Source: Allodiplogaster sudhausi (Eukaryota > Nematoda > Chromadorea > Rhabditida > Diplogasteridae). From it: 64,000 bases of DNA. The stretch is taken from positions 3,330,001 to 3,394,000 of the forward strand of contig CALZFC010000252.1 in assembly GCA_945643635.1 (NCBI GenBank). Reading direction: 5' to 3'. The notes below the pieces were generated by a model, which worked only from the letters and a program-made list of their open reading frames with translations, was not told the origin of the DNA and made no database searches. Below are positions 40,053-51,474 of the stretch, piece by piece. A program made the position numbers and the translations under genes. Each line of letters begins with the position of its first letter. Position 1 is the stretch's first letter.

Positions 40053-41559
40053 ATGGAGGTTCGCCTTAGTGATGCGGAGAAGGTGTTCATAATGCACGGC
40101 GTTCAAGAAGGACTACGCAACGACGGAAGGAGGTGAACACTGCAATTCTCCGTTAATAATGTAATATATTTCCGTAATGGTTACATGAATGTCTTTAGCA
40201 AAGAGAAATTTGAATAGAATGATGTACTTCAGCTGTTCTGACTACCGTCCCGTGTTCATCGAACGCGGAGTGCTCATGACAACTGACGGTTCTGCACGAG
40301 TCCGCATCGGTTCTTCTGATGTTCTTGTCGGTGTGAAGTGCGAGTTGGTCGAGGTTAGCTGACGTAGTTATTTTTTCACATTTTAAATTTGTCCCGAACC
40401 TTAATCAGTGTAGATTTAATAGTGTGATGACTCGAGCAAAGAGAAGGAGCGACTGATATTCAATGTTGACTGTTCAGCCAATGCAACTCCACAGTTCCAA
40501 GGTTTTACACTTAACGTTTTATTTCTTCACATTTTCCCGTCATTATTTAGGGAAGGGAGGCGACGAGTACGCGACTGAACTGGCGGGCGCTCTTTCCATT
40601 TCTTTCAATAATCCTCTCGCTATTCCCGATTTGGAGAAGTTGGTTGTCTTTTTTCTGACCCGATCTTCTGTAATTACCTCGTCATATTATTCAGATTAGC
40701 GGTCTCTGGAAATCACTACTGGAAGATTTATGTGGACGTTGTGGTTCTTCAGTACGGAGGGAGTATGGTCGACGCCGCTTCCATTGGGGTTGATATTCCA
40801 TTGTTTTTGTTGCCTTTCTATTCTTTACTTCTTGAAGGCAAAAGTCGCACTTTACGACACGGAAATCTGCACGCTGAAGGCACGAGCTGCGGATGCGAAG
40901 AAGTCTGTGGTTGACGTCGTGGAAGGAGAAGAATCTTGGTCACTCGATGTTTCAAGGTACGGCTTATCATTTTTGCCTTGCAGAGTAGGGTGCATACAGT
41001 GCAATTTTCACTTATTTCACCATTTTCCTTTAAACTTCACTCGCGGACTTCCTCGTAGGCCAAAAATATTTTGCACAATACTGACTGAATATGGAAGTGA
41101 CGTAATCCTCCTGTATAAAGTAATGAACAGTCAATATAATCTTTAATCTTTTTTCTCTTGTGTATCCTTCAGAGCTCCTTTGCTTGTGTGCGTGTCTAAG
41201 GTGGGTACCGCGAATGTCGTGGATGTGATGATGGAAGAAGAAGCCTGCAGCTTTGCTTCCCTCTGGGTCGGCGTACTTCCGCCTGTCAAGGTTGTTGTCT
41301 TCAATTCTTTCAAGTCAGATTTCATAATTATGTTCTCATTCACGAGATTATTTCTTTTATATTACAAGTAATGTTATTTTAGAACTCGGAAGCGTTGGTG
41401 TCGATGTGTCGCCAGACTGGAGGAGGGAGTTTGGACAGCTCTTCCATTGAGGAAATGCTCCATCTCGCAGTCGCCACGGCCTCCAAGGCAGCTGCAGAAC
41501 TCAACGAGTTCTGTGCTTCTTCTGAAAGAGGAGTCCCGGGAGAGACATTCCTTCTTTAA
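40053..41559 (+). CDS. EXOSC7: Exosome ring subunit RRP42 / EXOSC7 (spliced)
   Basis: Non-catalytic RNase PH-fold subunit of the RNA exosome core ring (3'-5' RNA processing and decay). The start MEVRLSDAEKVFIMHGVQEG with LRNDGR matches the family N-terminus. Next are SDYRPVFIERGVLMTTDGSA, RVRIGSSDVLVGVKCE, FNVDCSANATPQF, GKGGDEYATELAGAL, KIYVDVVVLQYGGSMVDAAS and VDVMMEEEACSFASLWVGV. The last exon ends SSIEEMLHLAVATASKAAAE and GVPGETFL. As expected for eukaryotic RNase PH-ring members, no phosphorolytic active site is evident. Its stop is 297 bases before the RBX2 start on the same strand, so the two may be co-transcribed. Confidence 0.93.
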
Positions 41560-41855
41560 GTCTATTTCCTTTCTTTGTTGAATTATTCTTGTTTGTTTTA
41601 CCTTGCCACGGGTCACTTTCGATCTATTTGTTGCTGTTTTAACTTAATAGTTTAAAGACAATTGTTGTATGTTTCGAATGATTAGGTTTTAATTGTTGTG
41701 AAGAATAACTACGGCTCGTTCTACAATTAAAATGTGTCTCAATACTGGATGAACAGGAAAAATGGTTAAGGACGCCAGCCGCCAGCAGCTTTCTTTTTGG
41801 GAACAAAGGGAAACTGTAAATTCAGCTTTGATTAATCGTTGAGAGGAAGGGAAGA

Positions 41856-42255
41856 ATGGAAGTGGACAATGAAGAGCAAGAGGCGGGAGGCTCTTCGAAT
41901 GTCGCGGATGCAGAACAACACCATGGAGAGTATGTCTGTCTCGACTGCCTTTTCTCTATTACTCGCTATCATTATTATGATCTGCGCTGGTATTCCAGCA
42001 GTTTGGTTGGCCACAATATTCCCGTAATCTTCCATATGTTTCAGTTATGTTTTCGTTACTGTTCAGCGACGACAGATAGATCAATGATACTGTTGTTGAA
42101 CTGTACTATTAGCTATCTTCCATCGCCTCCTTTTCAGATACCGCCCATTCAACCTGAAGAGATGGAACTGCCTCGCCATGTGGTCGTGGGATGTCTCCTG
42201 TGACATCTGTGCCATCTGTCGCCTTCCACTCACAGGTTTGCTTCTTCTTGCTCAT

Positions 42256-42331
<76 letters not shown>

Positions 42332-42693
42332 CTCTCTCTCTCTCTCCTATTGCAGAGGACTGTCTCCGTTGCCAGTCTGACTCTGCTGCTAAGACTGGCT
42401 GTGTAGTTGTGTGGGGTGAGTGCAGCCACTCCTACCATAACTGCTGCATGTCTCACTGGGTTCGGCAGAACAACCGCTGCCCTCTTTGCCAGCAGGCGAG
42501 CACTTCTTCTTTCTTCTCTATTTGCCGTTAAGTCCTAAAAAAGATGGAAAGTATTAAACTACTTTATACTCTATATTCTTCTGATAGTTCAGAATAGATT
42601 TGTCTTATTGAATATATGTGGCATAACTGCTCATTAGAATTGTATCCAAAGGAATGTTTTCAGGAATGGACTGTTCAGCGGATCGGCCAGTGA
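41856..42693 (+). CDS. rbx-2: RING-H2 protein RBX2 / RNF7 (spliced)
   Basis: Catalytic RING subunit of cullin-RING ubiquitin ligases; RBX2 pairs mainly with CUL5 and recruits the E2. Exon 1 encodes an acidic, poorly conserved N-terminus. Exon 2 gives YRPFNLKRWNCLAMWSWDV with SCDICAICRLPL. Exon 3 completes the RING: DCLRCQSDSAAKTGCVVVWG, ECSHSYHNCCMSHWV, RQNNRCPLCQQ. Exon 4 (42664-42693) encodes EWTVQRIGQ and the stop, matching the RBX2 C-terminus. All zinc ligands are present. The intron before exon 4 starts with GC (CAG then GCGAGC), an unusual donor; without it the protein would run into low-value intron sequence. An acceptor (aaattcag) lies 26 bases before the ATG. Confidence 0.93.
42259..42347. 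repeat. CT microsatellite in RBX2 intron
   Basis: Nearly pure CT dinucleotide array with a few CTCG interruptions; it forms most of the intron between RING exons. Confidence 0.9.
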
Positions 42694-42909
42694 TTCGAAT
42701 CGAGGCTCACTTTTGATGGAACGGGATTTATTCGTACCGAAATGGCTGCTATATTTAGCATTAAAAATGTACTTCATCTGTACAGTCGAACAATGAAATA
42801 TATTATATGAGATGCAATCAACACAATATGGTTGGAAATGTGAGAACGTATAAAGTACCCATCTTGAAAAGAGTGAGTCGTCAACAGTGAATGAATGAAG
42901 ATGGAGTGC

Positions 42910-44261
42910 CTAGAGAGCCTTGAAGGCATAACAAGTGACTTCGTCATTGCTTTGCTGGCAGAAGAAGTCAGTGTGTGCGATGTAAGAGAACTCGCCACCC
43001 TTGCCACAGACGACATTGAAGTTGCCGGAGAAGGCAGCTTGGGCTGCTCTCTGCACTCTCCTCTTCGACTCGCTGCAGTCCGATGTCATGTTCTGTTACA
43101 ACATGGAAATGTCCTTGTGAGAGGTGAAGATACGCGTTCAATCTTACGAGGGAATGATCTCGGCTTCCCCCGAGGTTATGAGATGAGCTATATACCATTC
43201 GAAAGCTCTTGCCGAGTAGATAACGAATATCATAATAAAAATTTCCGAACGGTTTTTATTTATCGATCGGATTTTCGAAAAATGGTGGCGTCGAGGAGTT
43301 GACGATTTCGCCTCTTATTCTTAAATCAGTCGTTTGCAGCCTCAAAAGTTGAGAAATCGAACAGGGTTTTTTTTATACGGAATGTAACCGAGTTGCTCTT
43401 ACATAGCAAACAGGATTCAGGTAGAAATAATGTATCCGGAGCTGTTTATGGCAATGACATGAACTTTTTGGCACAGATGAACGTTTTTGAAAAAATGAAC
43501 ATTTTACAGCGAAATATAATATGCCAATTATTATTTTTCATGTTGAAAACGACTTGCAAATGAGGAATTAGTGGCTTAAAACTCAAAAATCGGCATAAAA
43601 AAAGTTACTTTGGCTCCATACAAAACAGAGAATTTATCACCAAAGGGGGATAAATTTTTAATAAAAAAAAGGGACCCTTTGGTGAAAATTGGCCTAAAAA
43701 ATTTTTTTCTCCAAAAATGATCAGAAAGTGTATTAATAGGCTTTAGATAGCCAGCTTACACGTATAAATCAATATTAGAGTCGAGAAAGTTAGCAAATGT
43801 CGTGAAAATGTTAATTTTTGTCGGTTTTCCGAGAATATCAGGAAAACAGAATCCGTTCGGAAATTTTTATTGTGATATTCGTTGTCTACTCGACGAGAGC
43901 TTTCGAATGGTATATAGCTCATCTCATAACCTCGGGGGAAGCCGAGACCATTCCCTTGTTAGCGCAAGTCACTCTAACATGTAAGACCAGGACATTGCGC
44001 GGTTTTGCTTAAAATGAAATACAGTTGTCTCGAATGTCTAGTGAGAGTTTTGGTTTTCCGAAATAAGAAGAAGAGAGAGAGAGAGAGAAAAATTTACCTC
44101 CAGCATGAGAGCAGCGAGTGGCCGGCTGCTGCACGCCGCGTCCTTCGTGGCAGGACGACGATTCGCGGAGAAGGCAGCTGCCAGATGACGGCGACGGAAA
44201 CGACAGGGGGACGAGCAGCCGGAACAGCAGTCATTCTCAGCCGGAGGGGGTGGCTAAGAGG

Positions 44262-44293
<32 letters not shown>

Positions 44294-45054
44294 TTGAGAG
44301 AGGGAGAGAGAGAGAGCGAAGGAATAATGGAGAACAAGGGTTGGAGAGATGATAAGCGATAGATGAACAGGAGAGTACAGAGTGAATTAAGAGGGCGAAT
44401 TGTTTGAGGGAGAGCGAGAGAAGGCGTGTTTTTAGGAGAGGGAGAGAAGCTAAAAAATTTGTGTTTGCCGAACAATGTATACTTGAATGTTACCGAAACA
44501 AGAACAGTCAACGTTGCAGAAAGCAAACTGACCTGAAGCGGCGATCCACACCCACCAGACGGAGCGATTGGAATCTGCACCGGCCCTGCTGCTTCGGAAC
44601 CGCCACCGCAGCCAGTCGGAGCCGGATTCTGCGGAGGAGCCGGCAGGGGAGAGAGCTGCGGGTAGTAGGGGAGAGGCTGGTAGCCACCGCCTCCACCGCC
44701 TCCTCCACAACCACCACCACCACGAGAGCAAGGAGGAGGAGGAAGGAAAGAGGAGCGACAGGGACAGGGCGGAGGAGGGGGAGGGAGAGAAGAACATTGG
44801 AAGCGAGGGGGACAGATCGGGATTGGAGGGGGTGGGGGACAAGGGGGAGGGGGAGGGGGAGGAGGGCAGATTGGTGGAGGGGGACAGAACTGGGGTTGGG
44901 GCAGAGGGCAGGGACGGGGCAGTTGTGGACATGGACGGAAGCAAGGAGGAGGTTGCTGGGGACAGGGAGAGCAGTTCGATGAGGACTGGGTTATCAGTGA
45001 AGATATCGACATCAGGAAAAGAAGATAGACGCTGCGAGGATCGGTTAGAGACAT
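42910..45054 (-). CDS. grl: Ground-like (GRL) domain secreted protein (spliced)
   Basis: Nematode-specific hedgehog-related family (PF04155 type), secreted from epithelia. Exon 1 (45054-44534) encodes a signal peptide (SVYLLFLMSISSLITQ) and a long Pro/Cys-rich region (repeats such as CPPPPPPCP), a poly-Gly patch and PSGGCGSPLQ. Exon 2 (about 44255-44098) begins PPPPAENDCCSGCSSPC and ends ACSSRPLAALMLE. Exon 3 (43092-42910) holds the rest of the ground-like domain: ESKRRVQRAAQAAF, FNVVCGKGGEFSYIAHTDFF, then the diagnostic ending EVTCYAFKAL. All joins are in phase. The intron between exons 2 and 3 carries an inverted-repeat element. Its stop is convergent with RBX2, 217 bases apart. Confidence 0.88.
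43144..43961. mobile_element. Inverted-repeat element in the GRL intron
   Basis: Arms of about 105-120 bases (43144-43256 and 43848-43961) match as inverted repeats, including tgatctcggcttcccccgag against its near-complement and aaaaatttccgaacgg in both. About 590 bases of AT-rich spacer without an ORF lie between. Neither the TA nor the TTAA family ends are present, so this is a third family. The exact borders and target duplication are unclear. Confidence 0.75.
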
Positions 45055-45481
45055 TTCTATTCTCCGGCTAATATCTCCTTCCCAGGAAGGCCAGGCTTGT
45101 CGCGCTCAAGGCAGAAACGCCTACTTGAGCGACATTTTATTATATACTGCCAGGAGAAGATCCAACAGTGCCCTCCATATTTCCCTCCGGTTCTTACCCG
45201 TTTCCTCCTGAAACTTTACTCTTTCATCTCAGTCTCACTTTCTTCGCCTGTTGCTCTCCTCTCTTTGTTTATCTCTCCTCCTCCTCCTCCTCCTCCTCCT
45301 CCTCTCTCTCTCTCCCTCTTTCTTTCTCTCTTTCTGTCATGTCATTCGCAGGCTTTCTTCCGCTTTTGAATGTTGCTTGTGACAGACCAGGAATGTTGCA
45401 CTCCTTGCAAAGTTCGCCATAAGCACCCTACGAAAGTTTGCTTGCTGTGTGGTTCTCCTTCTCCTAGCCTCTCCCTGCTTG

Positions 45482-45532
<51 letters not shown>

Positions 45533-45815
45533 CGTCTCCTCTACTCTATGAATTGTCTTTGTTCCCCAACCGGTTGACCCTCTTCTTCACCATATAGGTA
45601 TCCTTCGTCTGCTTTCATAAATTATGAGCTCACCCCGTTCATTCATAATAGTGCATTTCATACTGGTTGACTCATTGACACCCGACGAATGATAGAGACC
45701 TATACTGCAAATCTGTTTATTTACAATCCTTTTCGCAAATATACACATATTAATTATAGCATGGAATATGTAACATATGCGCTTATTTTCGCAACATTCA
45801 TACAATCGGTTCGGC
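45055..45815. other. Intergenic spacer with CTC and CT repeats
   Basis: Promoter side of the GRL gene and 3' flank of the astacin gene. It contains a (CTC)n run (45275-45303) and a CT run (45486-45525). Short plus-strand frames here are mostly low in complexity; no gene is supported. Confidence 0.5.
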
Positions 45816-45983
45816 TTATTTCCTTAGATTGTCATATCTACATGTTCCGTAGTCAGTCAAATAGAACCCAGTGCAGCACCAAGAAGACCGCTTGGATCGA
45901 GAGAAAGGAGAGCGACGAGGACGGGAAGAGGGACACGCGTCGTACTCACAGATCGACGTCTCTTCCCATTCACCCCTTAAAGG

Positions 45984-46024
<41 letters not shown>

Positions 46025-46121
46025 GTCTCTCTCTCTCTGTCTGTCTCTGTCTTTGTCTCTCTCTGTCTCTGTCTCTCTCTGTCTCTGTCTCTCTCTGTCT
46101 CTGTCTCTGTCTCTGTCTCTG

Positions 46122-46176
<55 letters not shown>

Positions 46177-47839
46177 CTCGTGATAGTAGATAGCAGAAAG
46201 AATGAGCCCTACCTGCACTGGTTGTCTGGCGCCGTACACTGGCGCCGTCTTCTTCTGGTGTCGCAGCCGCCGCACGCGTCCCTTGCGCACTCCGCCCACT
46301 CCCCCCACTCGGCCCAGGTATCTTCTGAAGGAGTCGGAGTTGGTTAGGGCACCAGAACACTTCTAGAAAGCACTCCTCCAAACCAAGTTCAACCACTGCA
46401 GATTATCCAAGTCCACCACACAACACACCACCAACTCATATGCACACCATCCATCTGGTTCAACCTTGTCCACCAATCTGCCAAGTCGCCGCTTCTTCTT
46501 CTGTGGTGGTTGTGGAGGGGGTCGTAGATGTTGATTGAGGAGTGGAAAGGGTTGTGATGGAGTTGTTGTCTGAGTCGAGTCTACCCTCGCTCTCTGTCAC
46601 TTGCCTCTGCTGCTGAGCCGGCGCAGCGGTGGCCGTCGGTTGCTGTCCTCCTTGAAGTCGATACCGAATCGTCAACTGAGAGCTTCGCGAAGTGCGTGCG
46701 ATCACAAGAAGAGTCGTGCTTTCCGTCGTTCGCACTCCGCCTGAATACTTTTAGCTATTTCACATATTTTTAGGAAACTTTCTTGAGTAAAGTAAAAATG
46801 GAATTTAGGAAAGATTAAAAAAATAAACCTTCAGAATGGCAGCAGAGACGGCCACCAGAGAGTGTCAAGTCATTCTTCCACTTCAACTCAACGTACTCCT
46901 CACATGAAGGAGCACACGCGAACCACACATACGTCGCTTCGAATTCTATCCTCAGATTCGACTTTGGCTAAAATGTTTCTGATATTACTCCCTCTCTCGT
47001 TCGCTTTCTCTCTCTTTATCTACTATCCCCGCTCCTCCTCCTCTGTCTCTATCTCTGTCTCCTACTCAGCATACATTTGCATGCCTCGTTTATGGTTGAC
47101 TAACAGATCTGACTCTCCAGTAGCAATCAGATGAACCGGAGAATGAGATGTTCCTCCAGTAGCCATCTGCTGTCAGATCCATGCCACATCCTGGATTATG
47201 ATAGAGAATAAATAAGATTGTAAATGAGAATGCTGGAGATGGGGATAATACCCGTGGACTGCAGTTGTTCGCAGTAGCGGCCACCGAGACCGAGTGGGCA
47301 TTTGCAGCGAGAACAATCATTCGGGTCAGTGTAGCCACCCGACTGGCAAGAAAGAGCAGCGCAGTTACCTGCGAAGAGAGAAAGAGAGAGTGAAGTGAGA
47401 GAGAGAGAGAGAGTGAGAGAGAGATGGATGGAGAGTAAGCGTAGAAAGAAGTCAAGAGTGTACGAGAGCAGTAGAGAAGATTGATGTGCTTGTAGTCGAG
47501 GAAAGTCGGCTGCGAACGACTGCCAATGGTGGATCGGTAGAGAACGTCAATCGGTTCGAGGGTCAAGGCCGAGTAGCTCCGGGAATACGACTGAAATTTG
47601 GGGCTATTTTCCCCTTTAAATTTTACAGCCGAAGATTGCAGAAAACGAACAGAAAGAATAGTATTGTTAGGTGTAAAGAAATTCATACATTGGCAGCGTA
47701 GTGCATAATGGAGCCGTAGTCGAAAGGCAGTCCCTGAGTGTCCGATTCGGCCACGGATCTCTTCACGAACTGACCTTCCACGCCATTGATCATGTTCTGG
47801 CGATTCACACTACAATGATGAACAAATTAGACTCCTTAT

Positions 47840-47885
<46 letters not shown>

Positions 47886-48375
47886 TCTCTCTCTCCCACT
47901 CTCCCTCTCTTCATACCGTAAGAAGCTGTCCCGGTCGGGTCGAGAGTGTTCGTGCCAGAAGCCCAAGGTGTGCGCCAATTCGTGGGCGACGATGCCGAGC
48001 TGAGAAGGATGTCTTGATTGGAAGGAAGAGAAGTACCCTTTGATACCTGCTCGCATCCATACCCGATGGAGACCTGCTGGGCACCGCCGAGTCGGCCGAG
48101 TGCAGACATGCATCTCAAGTTGTTCAGTTATGCTAATGTAAGCAAGAAGAGTCTCCTCTCTGACCCTTCTCCCCTCGTGAACAGAATGTAATCCCCGTTC
48201 TGGCTGCTTTGCTCATTGAAACGGAGGCAAGTGTTCGCCTCGAAGTGACGGAGTGCCTGCAGGATTCGGGCGCGCCATTCAACTCAAACATATATGTATA
48301 TTTTTCTTCTACTCTCTACCGTTCTTTCCCTTCACTCTCTTTCTTTCTCTCTTCCCTTTCCCCTCTCCATCTCTC

Positions 48376-48417
<42 letters not shown>

Positions 48418-49499
48418 GACGATCTTGCTCGTTGAACATGTATGAAATGGTGGTGGGCCATAGATTGGCTGCTCTACTGAAGAGCATCCGTCGTTTTCTG
48501 TCATTGTTAATGCTGTATGCTTGGCTTACAGTCAGGATCATATCGGCCTAAAATCGAAATCCACTTTGCTTCATGAAAAACTCAGTAGAATGAACCTCGA
48601 AGAGTGCTCCTGCGATGTGCTTGTTCGGCCCCAACTCCGACCCTGTCACTTCAGGCGGCAACTCGATCCTGTTTGCATCCTATAAAAATTACTAAATAGT
48701 CTGTATCTTGATTTAATAGTAAATATCGAACATATTGGCCACTCGAGCTGTGCCGTTGGTAGAAACCATCCAGAACATTCAGCACATTCGCGTAGCTCTG
48801 CCCGGGGCGGGAGAAGACAGAATTGAATTGGTCGATCGTGCGAATCAGCTGAATACCTTTTTATGCTCTTCTTCTGTTATACTCAACATTCTCAAGTGAG
48901 AATACCGAGAATACCACGAGAATGCACTCCTCTCACCGTCTGTAGCCTTGGAATCCATTTGGGTGCGGGCTGAGCGGGCTGCGGTGGTGGTGTGGACGGC
49001 GGTGGAATTGGCTGTGGTGGTGGAGGCTGAGAATTGGAGTAGTCAGATTGTTCAGAGAGTGAAATGACGAAGTTAGACAGACCGGCGGGGGAGGTTGCAT
49101 CCAAGGCGGCGGAGGGCCATCAAAGTCGGGTGGCGGAGGGCGTCCCCATGGAGGCCGGCGCCCTGGCAATAGTCCGTGGCTTTTTTGTATCTATCAAATC
49201 GCAGTAAAAAATGGGGTGTTAGTAATTGAATTTCTGACAAGGTGGAGGGCGTCGACCCATCCAAGGAGGCGGAGGACCTCTCGGGCCCCATGGCCGTCCC
49301 CCTGACAAAGACTCTTTTATTCAAGTCATACTTAATGCTCAGGTAGTTTTATAAAAGGGGTTCTATTTGTGTTCTAACAGGGCGGAGGTGGGCGGCCAAA
49401 GAAGGGTGGCGGACCGAAAGGACCTGGAGGCGGCTGGGCTAGGCAGAGTGTGGATACTGTAGCGAGGAGAAGCAATAATCCTCTCGAGAGCTTCGTCAT
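45816..49499 (-). CDS. nas: Astacin metalloprotease, NAS family with EGF, CUB and TSP1 (spliced)
   Basis: Secreted zinc endopeptidase. The layout (signal, long propeptide, astacin, EGF, CUB, TSP1) is that of nematode NAS subgroup V, which includes hatching and moulting enzymes such as NAS-34, -36 and -37. The signal peptide [15 protein letters not shown] is followed by an unusually Pro/Gly/Trp/Arg-rich segment over several exons (49460-48930). Propeptide helices then lead to [10 protein letters not shown], the start of the mature domain. The zinc site is [17 protein letters not shown] and the Met-turn is [10 protein letters not shown]. An EGF module ([28 protein letters not shown]), CUB ([19 protein letters not shown] to GGRLCCHSE) and TSP1 ([18 protein letters not shown]) follow. 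The tail ends CRYDNLRK. Two exons in the protease domain begin after TTGAG acceptors fixed by phase. Confidence 0.92.
45979..46172. repeat. CT/GTCT microsatellite in astacin intron
   Basis: Array of ctctct and ctctgt units with a block of about ten tandem ctctgt hexamers near 46080-46142. Confidence 0.9.
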
Positions 49500-49729
49500 T
49501 GGGAAAGTCTCAAGCTGGAAGGAAGAGAACGAGGAGTTCTAACATTGAAAGGTGTGCGGAAACGGAGAAAAGTTGTGCTGCGTACAGATTTGGTAAGATA
49601 CTTTCGAACTGAATCGAAAAGAATAGACTGTTGCAGAGAAACGAAAAAAGGTGAAAAAGGGGATGGAAGAGAATTACTCGAAAGCAGACGCATTAGAAAA
49701 GTAAAGAGATGAGAGGGTGTAGGTGTGTT

Positions 49730-49773
<44 letters not shown>

Positions 49774-51474
49774 CGAGAGAGCGACGCAGTGCAAGAAGAG
49801 AATGAAGATATTGTGCTTGAGTTACTTGCAGAGATAACTTCTTTGTGTGGTTGATCTGCAATCTGACTCACTTTCATGCCTAGTCATCCGTTACAGCTTC
49901 ATTATTCTTCATTCTGTCCCCGCTTGCAACTGACATTGAAATGCGGCCATGATTCATTTTATATACTTTACAACCTTCTCCTTCATGATGTTAAATTGAA
50001 TATGCACTCAGCATCATTTGAGTTCATGAAGAGAAAGATTGATGAAGAAATGACACATTATCCTGTGACGAGTGTTGCGTGAGTGGCTGTCTCTCTGCCT
50101 CGCTCTCACCATGCTTCAATATCTGCTAGTGCTCTTCCTGCTCTGGGACATCATCCGTCTCTCGCAGCTCCCCGATGCCTCCCTCTCTCGCTACATGCCT
50201 CCGGGCGTAGGCGCTGTCCCTGCCACGCCCTCTGCCACGGTTCTTTCCTTTCCTGGTTTTCCAGATCATTAGCGCGTTTAGAAAGAACGTTTAATAGTGG
50301 AAAAGATGCTGTATTTTGGTCAGAATGACCAAGATGTTGTTGATCTCATTCGCCTCCTCAGTTCTCCCTTGTGATCTCCACTTCCCTTCGCCCAATTGCC
50401 ATTTCATTCCGCATCTTACCATTAGCACTCAGACGGTCTTTTCATGAGCTTCTTGCTCAATCACGTCAGATTTAGCTGTTGTAGAGTCTTCCCACGAGAA
50501 GGAATTCAACTCCAAGGGCCTTTCTAGAATGATGATAATTCACCATTGAAAAATACTGAAATATTTACAGCCAGCCGCCGCGAAGAAGAACGCTTGAAAG
50601 AAAGAGAGAAGTGACAAGCCTCGGCTCTCCAATCGATGTTCCTCTCTTTCTTCCCACTCTCATGACAGACACACTCTCTTGCCCTCTCCCTTTATTCTTG
50701 GTCGCCTTTAAAGTCGGCTTTGTCGATAAAGGAAATATTTTCTGCCTTTTCCTCTCAGACACGGAAATTGCGATGACTTAAGGGTGAACGAAAGGTGAAA
50801 TTACAACAATGACAACATGAGTTTGTGGAGTTTGTGAAAAAAAACATCGCAGTAGTGAGCTATAAAGTATTATGAAGGAGCAGCAGACCAGTTGGACGGG
50901 ACACTTCTCATGCAGTCGGTTATAAGAAGATGCTGCCTCCCCGGACTCTCGGCTTTTGAAGTCAAGGCACGTTGGCATTCTCTCTCTCTCTTCCTCTATC
51001 TTTCCGCTCACTCTCCCTCTCAATCCTCTTTCGAAGTTTCTTTCTCTCCCCTCTCCCTCTCCCGACTGCTAGCAGCTAACAGTTCTCCTTGTAGATGACC
51101 AATTCTTCTACTCTCTCCATTGTCTCCAATGTTCTTTTGGCTTCTTCCATTCTCTGTCTACCTCTGCATTTTCCATAGTCTCTCCTACCTGCACAATCCA
51201 GCTTCATTTCCCAGCTCCAACCGACGGGCAGACACAAATTATGTACGTGCAAACTCAATGTCCTTTATCAGTAGTGAGTGTCCTTTGCATTCTTTCTCTG
51301 AACTTTACATATATATGCGCATATTTCTCAACTTTTATGAGTGTACATACATACATATGAAATAATTTATTTAATTTTTCTCTTTTAAAAGAGTAAGTTT
51401 ATTTTTGAGCCACTCTTAGTGTATGAAATGTTTACGTCATTCTTAAACTCTGATGTGTATGCAGTAGTGGAGGG
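49500..51474. other. Intergenic region, one doubtful ORF
   Basis: About 2 kb between the astacin start and the first SLC35F-like gene. It contains a GA run (49735-49785) and a single weak candidate ORF at 50072-50272. A minus-strand charged frame near 51076-51160 was seen but has no supporting start or homology. Confidence 0.45.
50072..50272 (+). CDS. Doubtful small ORF with a hydrophobic helix
   Basis: 66 codons: a strongly hydrophobic segment (WLSLCLALTMLQYLLVLFLL) then a Ser/Pro-rich tail with RYMPPGVGAVPATPSATV. Codon usage and complexity are better than in the surrounding CT-rich frames, but there is no recognised family and no splice context. It could be a signal or TM exon of an unrecognised gene. 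Confidence 0.25.
   Translation: MLREWLSLCLALTMLQYLLVLFLLWDIIRLSQLPDASLSRYMPPGVGAVPATPSATVLSFPGFPDH

Noticed and set aside
42496..42531. RBX2 ending by read-through after CQQ
   Set aside because: A downstream exon at 42664 encodes EWTVQRIGQ, the family's conserved C-terminus, in the right phase.
43802..44012. Short ORFs repeated on both sides of the GRL intron element
   Set aside because: They are mirror images produced by the inverted repeat, not genes.
45970..46308. Arg/Glu-rich (RERERE) frames across the window
   Set aside because: They are antisense readings of CT/GA microsatellites and conflict with the astacin exons at the same place.
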